Positions 45,872 to 55,282 of a stretch of 64,000 nucleotides of DNA are shown piece by piece; within the stretch, counting starts at the first letter, position 1, and every line of letters begins with the position of its first letter. The DNA comes from Luteimonas colneyensis (GTDB lineage Bacteria > Pseudomonadota > Gammaproteobacteria > Xanthomonadales > Xanthomonadaceae), in NCBI RefSeq assembly GCF_014836665.1, contig NZ_JACSQJ010000003.1, positions 62,001-126,000 on the forward strand. Reading direction: 5' to 3'. The notes below the pieces were generated by a model, which saw only the letters and a list, made by a program, of their open reading frames with translations, did no database searches and was not told the origin of the DNA. Both the position numbers and the translations under genes were made by a program.

Positions 45872-46762
45872 CTATCCGGGCTGCAGGGTCGGGCTGCGAC
45901 GGGAACGCCACAGCCAGTACAGGCCGAGCAGCACCAGCGGGGTGCTCAGCACCTGGCCCATGGTCAGCCAGCCGAAGGCGAGGTAGCCGATGTGCGCGTC
46001 GGGCTCGCGCACGAACTCCACCAGGAAACGGAACGCGCCGTACAGCAGTGCGAACATGCCGGCCACGGCGTAGCGCGGGCGCGGCCGGGTGGAGAACCAC
46101 CACAGCAGCGCGAACATCGCCACGCCCTCGAGGAAGGCCTGGTACAGCTGCGAGGGGTGGCGCGCGTACGGCTCCAGTTGCCCCGCCTGGTGCAGCGCGC
46201 GCAGCGCGGCGTCGTCGAGGTAGGCGAGGTCCTGCGGCAGCGCGCTGCGGAACACTGTGGCCCAGGGCAGGTCGGTGGGCTTGCCCCAGAGCTCGCCGCC
46301 GATCCAGTTGCCGATGCGGCCGAAGCCCAGCCCCAGCGGCACCAGCGGCGCCACGAAATCCATCGTGTCCATGAAATGCAGCCGACGCTGGCGCGACCAC
46401 AGCCAGCTCGCCACCAGTACGCCAAGCAGGCCGCCGTGGAAGCTCATGCCGCCCTCCCACACCTTCACCAGCATCAGCGGGTTGGCGAGGAAATCACCGA
46501 ACGAGTAGAACAGCACGTAGCCGATGCGCCCGCCCAGTACCACGCCGAGCATGCCGTAGAACATCAGGTCGCCGAAGCCGGCCTCGTCGACGCCGGGCAG
46601 GCGCCCGGCACGGATCCGCGACCGTCCCAGCAGCCAGGCGCTGAGGAAGGCCAGCGCATACATCAACCCGTACCAGTGCACCCCGGGCTGGAAGGTCCGG
46701 CCCGCCAGCTCGAAGGCGGGCGACTGGAGTGCGATCGGATCGACCAGGTGCAGGAGGCTCAT
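45872..46762 (-). CDS. lgt: Prolipoprotein diacylglyceryl transferase
   Basis: A 296-residue inner membrane enzyme attaching diacylglycerol to the lipobox cysteine of lipoproteins. Seven hydrophobic segments are visible, with the family signature [20 protein letters not shown], plus [15 protein letters not shown] and [13 protein letters not shown]. Several lipoprotein candidates in this window depend on such processing. An AGGAG lies six bases before the ATG. The lgt-thyA-folA order is common in gammaproteobacteria. Confidence 0.97.
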   Translation of the reverse strand: MSLLHLVDPIALQSPAFELAGRTFQPGVHWYGLMYALAFLSAWLLGRSRIRAGRLPGVDEAGFGDLMFYGMLGVVLGGRIGYVLFYSFGDFLANPLMLVKVWEGGMSFHGGLLGVLVASWLWSRQRRLHFMDTMDFVAPLVPLGLGFGRIGNWIGGELWGKPTDLPWATVFRSALPQDLAYLDDAALRALHQAGQLEPYARHPSQLYQAFLEGVAMFALLWWFSTRPRPRYAVAGMFALLYGAFRFLVEFVREPDAHIGYLAFGWLTMGQVLSTPLVLLGLYWLWRSRRSPTLQPG

Positions 46763-46772
46763 GCCGCGTCGC

Positions 46773-47510
46773 TCACTCGTTGGCCACGCCCCTCAGGGCG
46801 CGGCGCTTGGCCCACAGGTTCAGGCCTTCGACGAAGGCCGAGAACGCCATCGAACCGTAGATGTAACCGCGCGGGATGTGCAGGTCGAAGCCCTCGGTGA
46901 GCAGGTACACGCCGATCAGCACGATGAAGGCCAGCGCCAGCATCTTGACCGTGGGGTTGTTGTCGATGAAGCGGCCCAGCGGTTCGGCCGCCAGCAGCAT
47001 CACGCCGACCGCGATCAGGATCGCCGCGACCATCACCGGGATGTAGTCGCCGGCCATGCCCACCGCCGCGATCACCGAGTCGAGCGAGAACACGATGTCG
47101 ATGATGGCGATCTGGGTGATGACCATGGCGAACGAGGTCGCGGCCTTGCCCATGCCGTCCAGGTCCTCATGCTCGCCGGCCACCAGCGAGCGGATCTCCA
47201 TGGCGCCCTTCACGATCAGGAACAGGCCGCCGAGGATCAGCACCAGGTCGCGGACCGAGATCCCCTGCCCGAACAGCGTGAACAGGTCGGACGTCAGCCC
47301 GGCCAGCCAGGCCAGCGTCAGCAGCAGGCCCAGGCGGGTGATGCAGGCCACCGCGATGCCGAACTTGCGCGCGAACTCGCGGCGCTCGGCGGGCAGGCGG
47401 CTGACCGCGATCGAGATGAACACGAGGTTGTCGATGCCGAGCACGATCTCGATCGTGGCCAGCGTGACCAGCAGGATCCACACCTGCGGGTCGGTGATGA
47501 GTTCGATCAT
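46773..47510 (-). CDS. TerC-family integral membrane protein
   Basis: A 245-residue protein with about seven membrane helices. The family-specific acidic helices are [20 protein letters not shown] and [18 protein letters not shown], with [18 protein letters not shown] between. Members are linked to tellurite resistance in name and to metal (manganese) export in experiments on some homologues. The substrate of this one is unknown. GAAGGA precedes the ATG by 9-14 bases. It lies directly upstream of lgt (10-base gap). Confidence 0.88.
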   Translation of the reverse strand: MIELITDPQVWILLVTLATIEIVLGIDNLVFISIAVSRLPAERREFARKFGIAVACITRLGLLLTLAWLAGLTSDLFTLFGQGISVRDLVLILGGLFLIVKGAMEIRSLVAGEHEDLDGMGKAATSFAMVITQIAIIDIVFSLDSVIAAVGMAGDYIPVMVAAILIAVGVMLLAAEPLGRFIDNNPTVKMLALAFIVLIGVYLLTEGFDLHIPRGYIYGSMAFSAFVEGLNLWAKRRALRGVANE

Positions 47511-47556
47511 GGCTTGCTTGTCCTTCGGGAAACGGGGGCCGCGGCGTACACGGCGG

Positions 47557-47937
47557 TCATGGCAGGCGTGGCAGCAGGATCGCGCCCCACACCATCAGCA
47601 CGTTGAGCATCAGCACGAACACGGCGGCCGAGCCCATGTCCTTGGCACGTCCGGCAAGCTCGTGGTGCTCGTCGCCGTAGCGGCCGATCACGGCTTCGAT
47701 GGCGGAATTCAGCAGTTCGATGGCCAGCACCAGCATCAGGCTGCCCACCAGCAGCGCGCGCTCGACACCGTCCTGCCCCAGCCACCAGCCCAGGGGGGCC
47801 AGGACCACGAACAGGTAGGCCTCGAGCCGGAACGACGACTCGTGCAGCCAAGCGGCACGCAGGCCCTGCAGCGACCAGACGGTCGCCTTGAACATGCGTG
47901 CGGGACCGCGGGGCAGGTGTCCGGTCTGGTCGGCCAT
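47557..47937 (-). CDS. dgkA: Diacylglycerol kinase
   Basis: A 126-residue small membrane kinase, with three helices and the active-site signature VLAIELLNSAIEAVIGRYGDE followed by HHELAGRAKDMGSAAVF. It phosphorylates diacylglycerol to phosphatidic acid, recycling lipid from envelope glycan modification. ATG 47937 is chosen since upstream in-frame sequence is Arg-rich and not conserved-looking. It precedes the terC-like gene by 46 bases. Confidence 0.95.
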   Translation of the reverse strand: MADQTGHLPRGPARMFKATVWSLQGLRAAWLHESSFRLEAYLFVVLAPLGWWLGQDGVERALLVGSLMLVLAIELLNSAIEAVIGRYGDEHHELAGRAKDMGSAAVFVLMLNVLMVWGAILLPRLP

Positions 47938-48087
47938 CGTCGTCCCCCGCTCAGCGCGAACCGCTGCGGGGCGGCGGCGCGACCGGCAGGGCGCCGGCAA
48001 CGCCGGCGGCGGGGATGCGGCTGCCGCGCGGGCACCGCTGGGATGGGAACTGCATGCGAATCAGCCGCCGCGTCCGACCAGTAAGCG

Positions 48088-48099
48088 GGCAATTTTGCC
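48088..48099. other. Short perfect palindrome in dgkA/SGNH divergent gap
   Basis: GGCAATTTTGCC (arms GGCAA/TTGCC) is an AT-centred palindrome within otherwise GC-rich sequence, about 90 bases before the SGNH lipoprotein ATG. It could be an operator. The rest of the 252-base gap (47938-48189) shows no gene or clear promoter. Confidence 0.25.
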
Positions 48100-48189
48100 A
48101 CAAGGCGGCGTGCGGGACCGGGTCGCCCCGGGTTGCGCCCGGGGACCGGCGCTGCTCCACTCGTGGCAGGCCTTGCCCGGAGTCCACGC

Positions 48190-48957
48190 ATGGATCGCCC
48201 CAGCCGCACGCGCGCCACAGACACGCGCATCTCGATCCCCGGCGCCGCGGCCGCCCTGGCCTGCGTGGTCCTGGCGCTGCTGGCCGGCGCCTGCGGCACG
48301 ACGCCCGCGCCTGCCGCCGGGTCGACTGCGGCATCCGCGCCGCTCGCCGGACGCCTGGATCCCGTGTCATCGCCGGACTGGGAGGCGGACATGGCACGGT
48401 TCGCGGCGGAGGACGAGGCGCACGCGCCGCCGTCGGAACCGGTGGTCTTCGCCGGCAGCTCCTCGTTCCGGATGTGGGATTCGCTGCGCGCGGACTTCCC
48501 GGGGACGCCGGTGCTCAACCGCGGGTTCGGCGGCTCCCAGGTGCGCGATCTGGCATGGCACGCCGACCCGGTTGCCATCCGCTACCGCCCACGCGTCGTG
48601 CTGCTCTACGCCGGCGAGAACGACATCGACGCCGGGCGCACGCCCGCGCAGGTGCTGGCGGACACGCGCCTGCTGGTCGCGCGGTTGCGGACGGCGCTGC
48701 CGGACACCCGCATCCTGTGGGTCTCGATCAAGCCCAGTCCCGCGCGCTTCGCGCAGCGGCCGCTGCAGCGCGAGGCCAACGCAAGGGTCGAGGCCTGGCT
48801 GCGCGACCAGCCCGGGACGGGCTACGTCGATGTCGCCACGCCGATGCTCGACGCCTCGGGCCAGCCGCGCAGCGAGCTCTTCATTGCCGACCGCCTGCAC
48901 ATGAACGCGCGCGGCTACGCCATCTGGCGGGATGCGATCGCGCCGCTGCTGCGATGA
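48190..48957 (+). CDS. SGNH/GDSL-hydrolase lipoprotein
   Basis: A 255-residue predicted lipoprotein (lipobox CVVLALLAGAC, Cys near residue 32) with an SGNH esterase domain. Block I is VVFAGSSSFRMW (nucleophile Ser), block II NRGFGGSQVRDL, block III LLYAGENDIDAG and block V FIADRLHMNARGY with the Asp and His. All four invariant residues are present. It may remove acyl groups from cell-wall or lipid substrates. ATG 48190 starts the basic signal region; in-frame codons further upstream are not needed. Confidence 0.88.
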   Translation: MDRPSRTRATDTRISIPGAAAALACVVLALLAGACGTTPAPAAGSTAASAPLAGRLDPVSSPDWEADMARFAAEDEAHAPPSEPVVFAGSSSFRMWDSLRADFPGTPVLNRGFGGSQVRDLAWHADPVAIRYRPRVVLLYAGENDIDAGRTPAQVLADTRLLVARLRTALPDTRILWVSIKPSPARFAQRPLQREANARVEAWLRDQPGTGYVDVATPMLDASGQPRSELFIADRLHMNARGYAIWRDAIAPLLR

Positions 48958-49059
48958 GGCGATGCGTCCGTGGCTGCTTCACGTCCTGCCGCTTCACCCG
49001 TTGCCAAGACCGCGCCTGCGATGATGCAGGCGTCGCACAACCGGATCAGGAGGCTGGGC

Positions 49060-49647
49060 ATGCGCCAGGCCGCTGTTATCCTCGGGACGCTCACCGCCCT
49101 CGCCCTCGGAGCCGCCATGAATCCTTCGTTCGCACAGGCCAGCCCGCAGGCGCTGGTCGCCGGCGACCCCGACCAGGGCGCGGTTCTCGACGCCGCGCTG
49201 GCGCCTTTGCGCGCCGAGTTCGGGACCGTCGACCTCGTGGTCGAACGCATGGACCGCCTGGGCAACTGGGCCTTCGTGATCGGCGACATGCGCTCCCCCG
49301 GGGGCGGTCGCCTCGATATGTCGGGCACGCGCTTCGCCGATGCCGCGGAACAGGGCGCGATGTCGAGCGTCTATGTCGCGCTGCTGCGTCGCGAGGGCGA
49401 CGCGGCAGGCGATGCGTCCGATGCCGCCACGGAATCCACGGCGGCAGGAGCCGGTCCGGCCGCGCCTGCCGAGGCGGCGGCCCGCGACCAGGCCGGCCTG
49501 CAGCAGGAGGACGCCGACCCGGCCGTCGCCGCGGAAACCCCGCGCGGCCGCTGGGTGGTGGTGGACTTCGCCATCGGCCCGGGCGACGTGGCCTGGCTGG
49601 GCTGGCCGCAGGAGCATGCGGCGCCGCGCGCGCTGTTCGGCTTCTAG
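49060..49647 (+). CDS. Exported protein of unknown function
   Basis: A 195-residue protein with a Sec signal peptide (ILGTLTALALGAAMNPSFAQA). The mature part has two beta-rich segments, FGTVDLVVERMDRLGNWAFV and RWVVVDFAIGPGDVAWLGWPQ, separated by an Ala/Asp-rich linker (about 115-160). I do not recognise the family. An AGGAGG lies six bases before ATG 49060, which decides the start over longer readings. It follows the SGNH lipoprotein after 102 bases on the same strand. Confidence 0.7.
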   Translation: MRQAAVILGTLTALALGAAMNPSFAQASPQALVAGDPDQGAVLDAALAPLRAEFGTVDLVVERMDRLGNWAFVIGDMRSPGGGRLDMSGTRFADAAEQGAMSSVYVALLRREGDAAGDASDAATESTAAGAGPAAPAEAAARDQAGLQQEDADPAVAAETPRGRWVVVDFAIGPGDVAWLGWPQEHAAPRALFGF

Positions 49648-49707
49648 CCCCGAACGCAGTGAGCCGGGACGGGACCCGGCTCACTGTGGACCACGGCGCG
49701 GATGGGC

Positions 49708-50367
49708 TCAGCGCGGCGGGGTGATGATCTCGTAGTTGCCCGACGCGCCGCCCCAGCTGATGCGCTGCGAGCCGTCGGCGTTGACGTTGTTGGAGCCGAT
49801 GAACTTCGGCTGCCCGTTCTCGAAGCCCGCGAACAGCACCACGTGCGACTGCCCGTCGCGCTGCATGAGCACCACGTCGCCGGGGCTGGCGTTGGCCAGC
49901 GACACCGTCTGCCAGCCGTCGCCCTTGAGGTTGTTCGCCAGCTGGTCGACCGAGGCGCTGGCCTGGCCGGCATCGATCAGGCCGGCCTTCTGCAGGCACG
50001 CCGACACGAAGTTGGCGCAGTTCACGTTGTTGGGCACCCAGCTCTGCATCGGCAGCTCGTCGCTGTGCTTCAGCTCGCCGGCGTTGCGGCCGATGAACTG
50101 CTCCGCGATCGCCGCGGCGTTGTTGCCGCTGACCGGACCGCCCCCCTTTACGCCTTCGACGCCGGTGGCGCCGCCCGGGCCGCCGCCGGCGCCCGCGCCG
50201 CCCTGGGAACCGGTCGCGCCCGGGATCTTGAGCGAATCGCCGGCGTAGATCAGGTCGGCGTCCTTGATCTGCGAGTTGGCGTCCATCAGCGCGTCGACCG
50301 AAGTGCCGTAGCGCTGCGCGATCTGGGACAGGGTGTCGCCCCAGGAGATGCTGTGGATGGCGGTCAT
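49708..50367 (-). CDS. LysM protein with NlpC/P60-like or CHAP-like cysteine hydrolase domain
   Basis: A 219-residue two-domain protein. Residues 1-50 are a LysM peptidoglycan-binding domain (SWGDTLSQIAQRYGTSVDAL). A Gly-rich linker (51-80) leads to a domain with Cys117 in VNCANFVSACL, His175 in SHVVLFAGF and Asn193 in IGSNN, the order and spacing of a papain-fold peptidoglycan amidase or endopeptidase. No signal peptide or membrane segment is visible. Export must therefore be unconventional, or the protein is not a periplasmic enzyme. It is followed by a converging unknown exported protein gene. Confidence 0.75.
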   Translation of the reverse strand: MTAIHSISWGDTLSQIAQRYGTSVDALMDANSQIKDADLIYAGDSLKIPGATGSQGGAGAGGGPGGATGVEGVKGGGPVSGNNAAAIAEQFIGRNAGELKHSDELPMQSWVPNNVNCANFVSACLQKAGLIDAGQASASVDQLANNLKGDGWQTVSLANASPGDVVLMQRDGQSHVVLFAGFENGQPKFIGSNNVNADGSQRISWGGASGNYEIITPPR

Positions 50368-50475
50368 CGGTGTCTGCGTCCCGCGGGAGCGGCGTCCGCC
50401 GCGATGCAACGAGTCTCCCGCCCGCGCCGGCGGCCGCCAACCCGGGGCCGCCCCCGATGGGGGCGACCCTAGTGC

Positions 50476-51711
50476 CTACTGCGAGCGCAGCGCCTCGATC
50501 GGATCGAGCATCGACGCCTTGCGCGCCGGGTAGTAGCCGAAGAACAGCCCGGTGGCGACGGAGAAGCCGGCGGCCATGGCCACCACCTGCCCGTTCAGTA
50601 CCACCGGCAGGTCGCCGAAGCGCCCGACCAGCAGGGCACCGGCGACGCCGATCACGATGCCGAGCGCGCCTCCGACCAGCGACAGCAGCATCGCCTCGGC
50701 CAGGAACTGCCGGCGCACGTCCGACGGGCCCGCCCCCACGGCCATGCGCAGCCCGATCTCGCGGATGCGCTCGGTCACCGACACCAGCATGATGTTCATG
50801 ATCCCGATGCCGCCGACGATCAGCGAGATCGTCGCCACCGCGCCCAGCAGCAGCGACATCAGCCGCGTGGTCGCGGTGCGCGTGGCCACGATCTCGGAGA
50901 TGTTGCGCACGCTGAAGTCGTCCTCCGCGCCAGGGGCAAGACGATGGCGCTGGCGCAGCAGCGATTCCACCTCGCCCTGCACGTAGCCCAGGTCGTCCGC
51001 GTCGGCGACGGTCAGCGCGATCTGCATCACCGCGCCCGGCGGCAGGCCCATGGAGCCCAGCAGCCGGCGGCGCGCGGTCTGCATCGGCACCATCACCACG
51101 TCGTCCTGGTCCTGGCCCCAGCCGCCCTGGCCCTTGGGCGCGAGCACGCCCACGACCACGAAGGGCACGCGCCCCAGGCGCACGGTCTGGCCGATCGCGG
51201 GCTCATCGCCGAACAGCTCGCGGCGCACGGTCTCGCCCACGATCACTTCCTTGGCCGCGCCGCCGTAGTCCTGGGCGTCGAAGGCCTCGCCCTCGGCCAG
51301 GGTCCAGGCGTTGATGTCGAAGTAGTCGGGCTGCACGCCCTGCCAGCGGCTGGACCAGTTGTTCTCGGCGTAGACCACCTGGGTGCTGCCGTTGAGCGAG
51401 CCGGAGACGTACTGCACTTCCGGGATGTCGCTGCGGATCGCCTCGACGTCGCCCTCGGTGAGCGTGTAGTAGCTCGACGCGCTCTGGCGCACGCCGCCCG
51501 GGCCGCGGCGCGAGCCCGGCGAGATGTCCAGGCGCTGCGAGCCCAGGCCCGAGACCATCTTGTCGATCTCCGACTGGGTGCCCTGCCCCACCGAAACCAT
51601 CACGATCACCGCGGCGATGCCGATGATCACGCCCAGCGAGGTGAGGACGCTGCGCATCCAGTTGCCGCGCAGGGCATGAACGGCCGTGCGGATGACGTCG
51701 CTGAACTTCAT
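50476..51711 (-). CDS. ABC transporter permease, MacB type
   Basis: A 411-residue permease of the FtsX/MacB class. One helix near residues 20-40 (SVLTSLGVIIGIAAVIVMVSVG), a 230-residue periplasmic domain (QRLDISPGSRRGPGG ... VRNISEI), and three C-terminal helices with ISLIVGGIGIMNIMLVSVTERIREIGLRMAVGA. Unlike full-length MacB, the ATPase is a separate gene just upstream, overlapping by four bases. It works with the adaptor to expel molecules across the periplasm. Substrate is unknown; macrolide or peptide export are typical of the class. Confidence 0.9.
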   Translation of the reverse strand: MKFSDVIRTAVHALRGNWMRSVLTSLGVIIGIAAVIVMVSVGQGTQSEIDKMVSGLGSQRLDISPGSRRGPGGVRQSASSYYTLTEGDVEAIRSDIPEVQYVSGSLNGSTQVVYAENNWSSRWQGVQPDYFDINAWTLAEGEAFDAQDYGGAAKEVIVGETVRRELFGDEPAIGQTVRLGRVPFVVVGVLAPKGQGGWGQDQDDVVMVPMQTARRRLLGSMGLPPGAVMQIALTVADADDLGYVQGEVESLLRQRHRLAPGAEDDFSVRNISEIVATRTATTRLMSLLLGAVATISLIVGGIGIMNIMLVSVTERIREIGLRMAVGAGPSDVRRQFLAEAMLLSLVGGALGIVIGVAGALLVGRFGDLPVVLNGQVVAMAAGFSVATGLFFGYYPARKASMLDPIEALRSQ

Positions 51712-52412
51712 GCCGCGGCCTCCGCGTGTTCCGGATGCAGTTCGCCGTCGCGGATGACGTAGGTGCGGTCGGCATGCGCGGCGACCTCGGCATCATGGGT
51801 GATGAGCACCACCGTGTGGCCCTCGTCGCGCAGCCGCTTGAACAGCGCCAGGATCTCCTCGCCGGTCTTCGAATCCAGCGCGCCGGTGGGCTCGTCGGCC
51901 AGCAGCAGCGGCGGGCGGTTCACCAGCGCGCGAGCGATCGCCACGCGCTGCTGCTGGCCACCCGAGAGTTCGTTCGGCCGGTGGCCGGTGCGGCCGCCCA
52001 GCCCCACTGCCTCCAGCACCTCGGCGGCCATGCGCTCGCGCTCTTCAGGGGGCACGCGGGCATAGGCCAGGGGCATGGCCACGTTGTCGAGCGCGCTCAT
52101 CCGCGGCAGCAGGTGGAAGCCCTGGAAGACGAAGCCGATCTTCTCCCGGCGCAGCGCCGCCAACTCTTCCGCATCCAGCGTGGAGACGTCGACGCCGTCG
52201 CAGTGGTAGCTGCCGGTGCTGGGCGTGTCCAGGCAGCCGATGAGGTTCATCAGCGTCGACTTGCCGGAGCCCGACGGGCCCATGATCGCGACGAACGCGC
52301 CGCGCTCGATGCGCAGGTCGACGTCCTTCAGCGCCACGACCTCGGCCTCGGTGCCGGCCGAGTAGACCTTGCCAAGGGTCCGCGTTTCGATGATCGGGAC
52401 GGCGGAGGTCAT
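51708..52412 (-). CDS. ABC transporter ATPase, MacB/LolD type
   Basis: A 234-residue ATPase. Walker A is [19 protein letters not shown], the Q-loop [19 protein letters not shown], the signature [15 protein letters not shown], Walker [13 protein letters not shown] and the switch His in [10 protein letters not shown]. The short LolD-like length fits a partner of the FtsX-type permease. Start and stop overlap both neighbours by four bases, so adaptor, ATPase and permease are translated as one coupled unit. Confidence 0.95.
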   Translation of the reverse strand: MTSAVPIIETRTLGKVYSAGTEAEVVALKDVDLRIERGAFVAIMGPSGSGKSTLMNLIGCLDTPSTGSYHCDGVDVSTLDAEELAALRREKIGFVFQGFHLLPRMSALDNVAMPLAYARVPPEERERMAAEVLEAVGLGGRTGHRPNELSGGQQQRVAIARALVNRPPLLLADEPTGALDSKTGEEILALFKRLRDEGHTVVLITHDAEVAAHADRTYVIRDGELHPEHAEAAA

Positions 52413-53905
52413 CGCGCCGCGCGCTCGCCGGTCACCAGCACGTCGCCGGCCTGCACGCCGCCGGAGATCTCGGTCATGGTGCCGTCGGAAGCGCCGACGC
52501 GGACCACCACCGGCTCGGGCCCGCCGGCAGACAGGCGGTACACCGTCGTCCGCGTCGCCCCGACCAGGCTGGCCACCGCCGCGTCCCAGCGCCGCGCCTG
52601 GCCTTCATCGAGGCTGGCGCGGAAGCCGGCGAAATCGTCGCGATAGCGCTGCAGCATGCGCTGGCGGATCTGCGAGGACATGGCCGCCGACGGCGCACCT
52701 CCGCCGCCGCGCGGGCCGAAGCCGGGACCTCCGCCGTTCTGCTCCGCGGGAGCCGCCCGGCGCGCTTCCTGCCGGGCCTGGATCGCGGCGATCGCCTCGT
52801 CGAAGGCCGCCTGTTGCGCCGGCGCCAGCTCCAAGGCGGCGGCTTCGCGGCGCAGGTCGTCGGTGACGCCGGCGCGCGCGCCCCGGTCCGGGGCCATGGC
52901 CACCGGACCCTCGGCGCTGGTGGGCTTGTAGCGCAGCGCGGCGTTGGACACCTTGAGCACGCCGTCGCGGCGGCTGACCTCGATCTCGGCGTTGACCGTC
53001 AGCCCCGGCAGCAGCGTGCCGTCGCTGTTGTCGACGGTGACCACGACGGGATAGGTGACCACGTTGCTGGTGTTCGTCGCGGCCAGCCGCACCTGCTCCA
53101 CGACGCCGGAGAACTCGCGGTCGGCGAAGGCGTCGGCGGTGAAGCTCACCCGTTGCCCGGCCTGGACCTGGCCGATGTCGGCCTCGTCCACGGCGAGCTC
53201 GATCTTCATCTTCGACAGGTCTTCCGCGATCGTGAACAGTTCCGGCGCCTGCAGGCTCGCGGCCACGGTCTGGCCCGGCTCGATCGTGCGCGTGAGCACC
53301 ACGCCGTCCACCGGCGAGCGGATCACCGTGCGCTCGAGGTTGATGCGCGTGGTCTGCGTGGCCGCCGTCTGCTGGCCGATCTGGGCCTGCGCCGAGGCCA
53401 CCTGCGCGCGCGCCTGGTCGAGCGCCGCGCGCGCCAGGTCGATGTCGCTCTGCGCGACCAGCTGGCGGTCGCCGAGCTCCGCCTTGCGGCGGTAGTCGAG
53501 CTCGGCGTTCTTCAGGCTGGCTTGGGCCTGGGCCAGGCTGGCCCGGGCGTTGGCGATCTGCGCCGAGCCCTGTTCGATCTGCGCCTGGTAGCTGCTGGGG
53601 TCGATCTTCGCGATCACCTGCCCCTGTTCGACCTTGTCGTTGAAGTCGACCAGCACGTCGGTGACCTGGCCCGAGATCTGGCTGCCCACGACCACGGTCG
53701 AGATCGCGCTCAGCGTGCCGGTGGCGGAGATCGCGACGCGGATGTCGCCCTGCTCGACCTCGACGGTGCGCCAGGTGCCGGTATCGGCGCCGGCGTCGCG
53801 CTGGACGAGGTACCAGGCACCCGCCGCCACGGCCAGGGCCACGGCGACGATGGCGGCAAGCGGCTTGCGGGAACGCCTGGCGGTGCGCTTGGGACGTGGG
53901 CTCAT
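52409..53905 (-). CDS. MacA-like periplasmic adaptor with helical insertion
   Basis: A 498-residue membrane-fusion adaptor. One N-terminal helix (LAAIVAVALAVAAGAWYLV) anchors it; then a lipoyl half, the long hairpin (IEQGSAQIANARASLAQAQASLKNAE ... AQIGQQTAATQTT, about 115-190) and beta-barrel. Typical MacA ends near 390 residues, but here residues 343-453 are an extra segment with two helix-rich parts joined by GGGPGFGPRGGGG. The membrane-proximal end then resumes with TVYRLSAGGPEPVVVRVG. The insertion may sense or bind substrate. First gene of the transporter unit. Confidence 0.9.
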   Translation of the reverse strand: MSPRPKRTARRSRKPLAAIVAVALAVAAGAWYLVQRDAGADTGTWRTVEVEQGDIRVAISATGTLSAISTVVVGSQISGQVTDVLVDFNDKVEQGQVIAKIDPSSYQAQIEQGSAQIANARASLAQAQASLKNAELDYRRKAELGDRQLVAQSDIDLARAALDQARAQVASAQAQIGQQTAATQTTRINLERTVIRSPVDGVVLTRTIEPGQTVAASLQAPELFTIAEDLSKMKIELAVDEADIGQVQAGQRVSFTADAFADREFSGVVEQVRLAATNTSNVVTYPVVVTVDNSDGTLLPGLTVNAEIEVSRRDGVLKVSNAALRYKPTSAEGPVAMAPDRGARAGVTDDLRREAAALELAPAQQAAFDEAIAAIQARQEARRAAPAEQNGGGPGFGPRGGGGAPSAAMSSQIRQRMLQRYRDDFAGFRASLDEGQARRWDAAVASLVGATRTTVYRLSAGGPEPVVVRVGASDGTMTEISGGVQAGDVLVTGERAAR

Positions 53906-53966
53906 GCTGTGCGGGATCCGGATGGGGTCGGGGAGCCTAACGCACCACGGCCACGCCGGTTGACCG

Positions 53967-55265
53967 CTAGCGTGCGCGCGGAAAGTTCAGGGTGACCCGG
54001 GTGCCCTGTCCCGGCGTGCTGTCGATCGAGATCGTCCAGCTGAAGCGTCCCGCGAGGCGGCGCACCACCGCGAGGCCGAGGCCCCGGCCGCCCACGTACT
54101 GGTCGGCGCGGTAGAACGGTTCGAAGACGCGTTCCAGCACGTCGCGATCCATCCCGACGCCGGTATCGTTGACCTCGACACGGTCGTCGCCGACCACGAC
54201 TTCGATGCGGCCGGCAGCGGTGAAGGTGCAGGCGTTGCGCACCAGCTGCTCGAGGATCACCGACATCGCCCGCCGCGACCCGGACAGGACCGGCGCGGCG
54301 CGCTCGACCAGCGCCAGGTCGACGACCGCAGAATGCCCGAGCTCGTCGAGCAGCACGGTACCGATGCGGACCGCCTCCGTGGCCACTTCCAGCACCTCGA
54401 ATTCCTCGGTCGCGACCGGTTCGTCCTCCCGCGCCAGGATCAGCAGGGCATCGACGACCGCCTCCATGTCGCGCGCGGCCACCTGCACGCGATCCAGCGA
54501 GCGCTGCATTCGCGGCGGCAGCTCGGGGTCGCGGCGCAGCATGTCGGTCGCCACGCGCACCACGGTCAGCGGCGTGCGCAGCTCGTGGCTCGCCTCCCGG
54601 GTGAAGTCGCGCTCGCGGCGGATGAACGACTGGCTGCGCTCGGCCAGGCCACGGATGGCACCGCCCAGCAGCCGGACCTCGCGTCCGACCTCGCCCGGGA
54701 GCTGTCCCGGTTCGATGGCACCGAGGTCAGGCTGGCGCGGATCCCAGCGCGCGACCTCGCTCGCCATCGCGGTCACCGGAAGCACCATCCGGCGCGCGAT
54801 CCGGTAGCTCAGCCAGCTGACGGCGCCGATCGCCCCCATCGCCACCAGGGCCGCGATCACCAGCGACCAGCTGCCCACGCGGTCCATCAGGTGGAAGGTC
54901 ACCCGCAGGTAGAGCCGGCCGCCGGGACCGTCCTGGACCAGCAGCCGCTGCGACGGCCCGGGTTCGCGCAGCAGGTGGCGGCCGGGTCCCGCCTTGACGA
55001 AGGTGGCGGGCACCCCCAGCGCCAGCGCATCGGCGCCCTCGGGCACGAAATAGCCGTTCACCGACTGTGTCCAGGGCGGCGGATAGGCGGGGTCCCGCGC
55101 GAGTTCCTGCCAGAAGCGGTCCGCTTCGGCCTGCATCCAGTCGGACGCGATCCGGGCGCGGGCGAACACGGTCGCCACGTACATGCACGTGACGACCGCG
55201 ACGATCGCCAACACGGCCTGCAGCACGAACACGCGCCGCAGCTTGCGCGGTAGTCCCTGGGGCAT
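53967..55265 (-). CDS. Sensor histidine kinase
   Basis: A 432-residue inner membrane kinase: helix at about 12-32, a 100-residue periplasmic sensor region, second helix near 135-155, a HAMP-like segment, then HisKA with the phospho-His in DFTREASHELRTPLTVVR. The ATPase domain has LEQLVRNACTFTAAG, VNDTGVGMDRDVLERVFEPF and GRGLGLAVVRRLAG. It is 17 bases after its response regulator gene and 61 bases before the MacA-like adaptor gene, suggesting control of that exporter. Confidence 0.93.
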   Translation of the reverse strand: MPQGLPRKLRRVFVLQAVLAIVAVVTCMYVATVFARARIASDWMQAEADRFWQELARDPAYPPPWTQSVNGYFVPEGADALALGVPATFVKAGPGRHLLREPGPSQRLLVQDGPGGRLYLRVTFHLMDRVGSWSLVIAALVAMGAIGAVSWLSYRIARRMVLPVTAMASEVARWDPRQPDLGAIEPGQLPGEVGREVRLLGGAIRGLAERSQSFIRRERDFTREASHELRTPLTVVRVATDMLRRDPELPPRMQRSLDRVQVAARDMEAVVDALLILAREDEPVATEEFEVLEVATEAVRIGTVLLDELGHSAVVDLALVERAAPVLSGSRRAMSVILEQLVRNACTFTAAGRIEVVVGDDRVEVNDTGVGMDRDVLERVFEPFYRADQYVGGRGLGLAVVRRLAGRFSWTISIDSTPGQGTRVTLNFPRAR

Positions 55266-55282
55266 CAGCGGATCCGCTGCCC

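Noticed and set aside
48165..48180. Sigma-54-like promoter (TGGCAGGCCTTGCCC) before the SGNH lipoprotein
   Set aside because: The GG and GC elements are two bases too close for the -24/-12 spacing.
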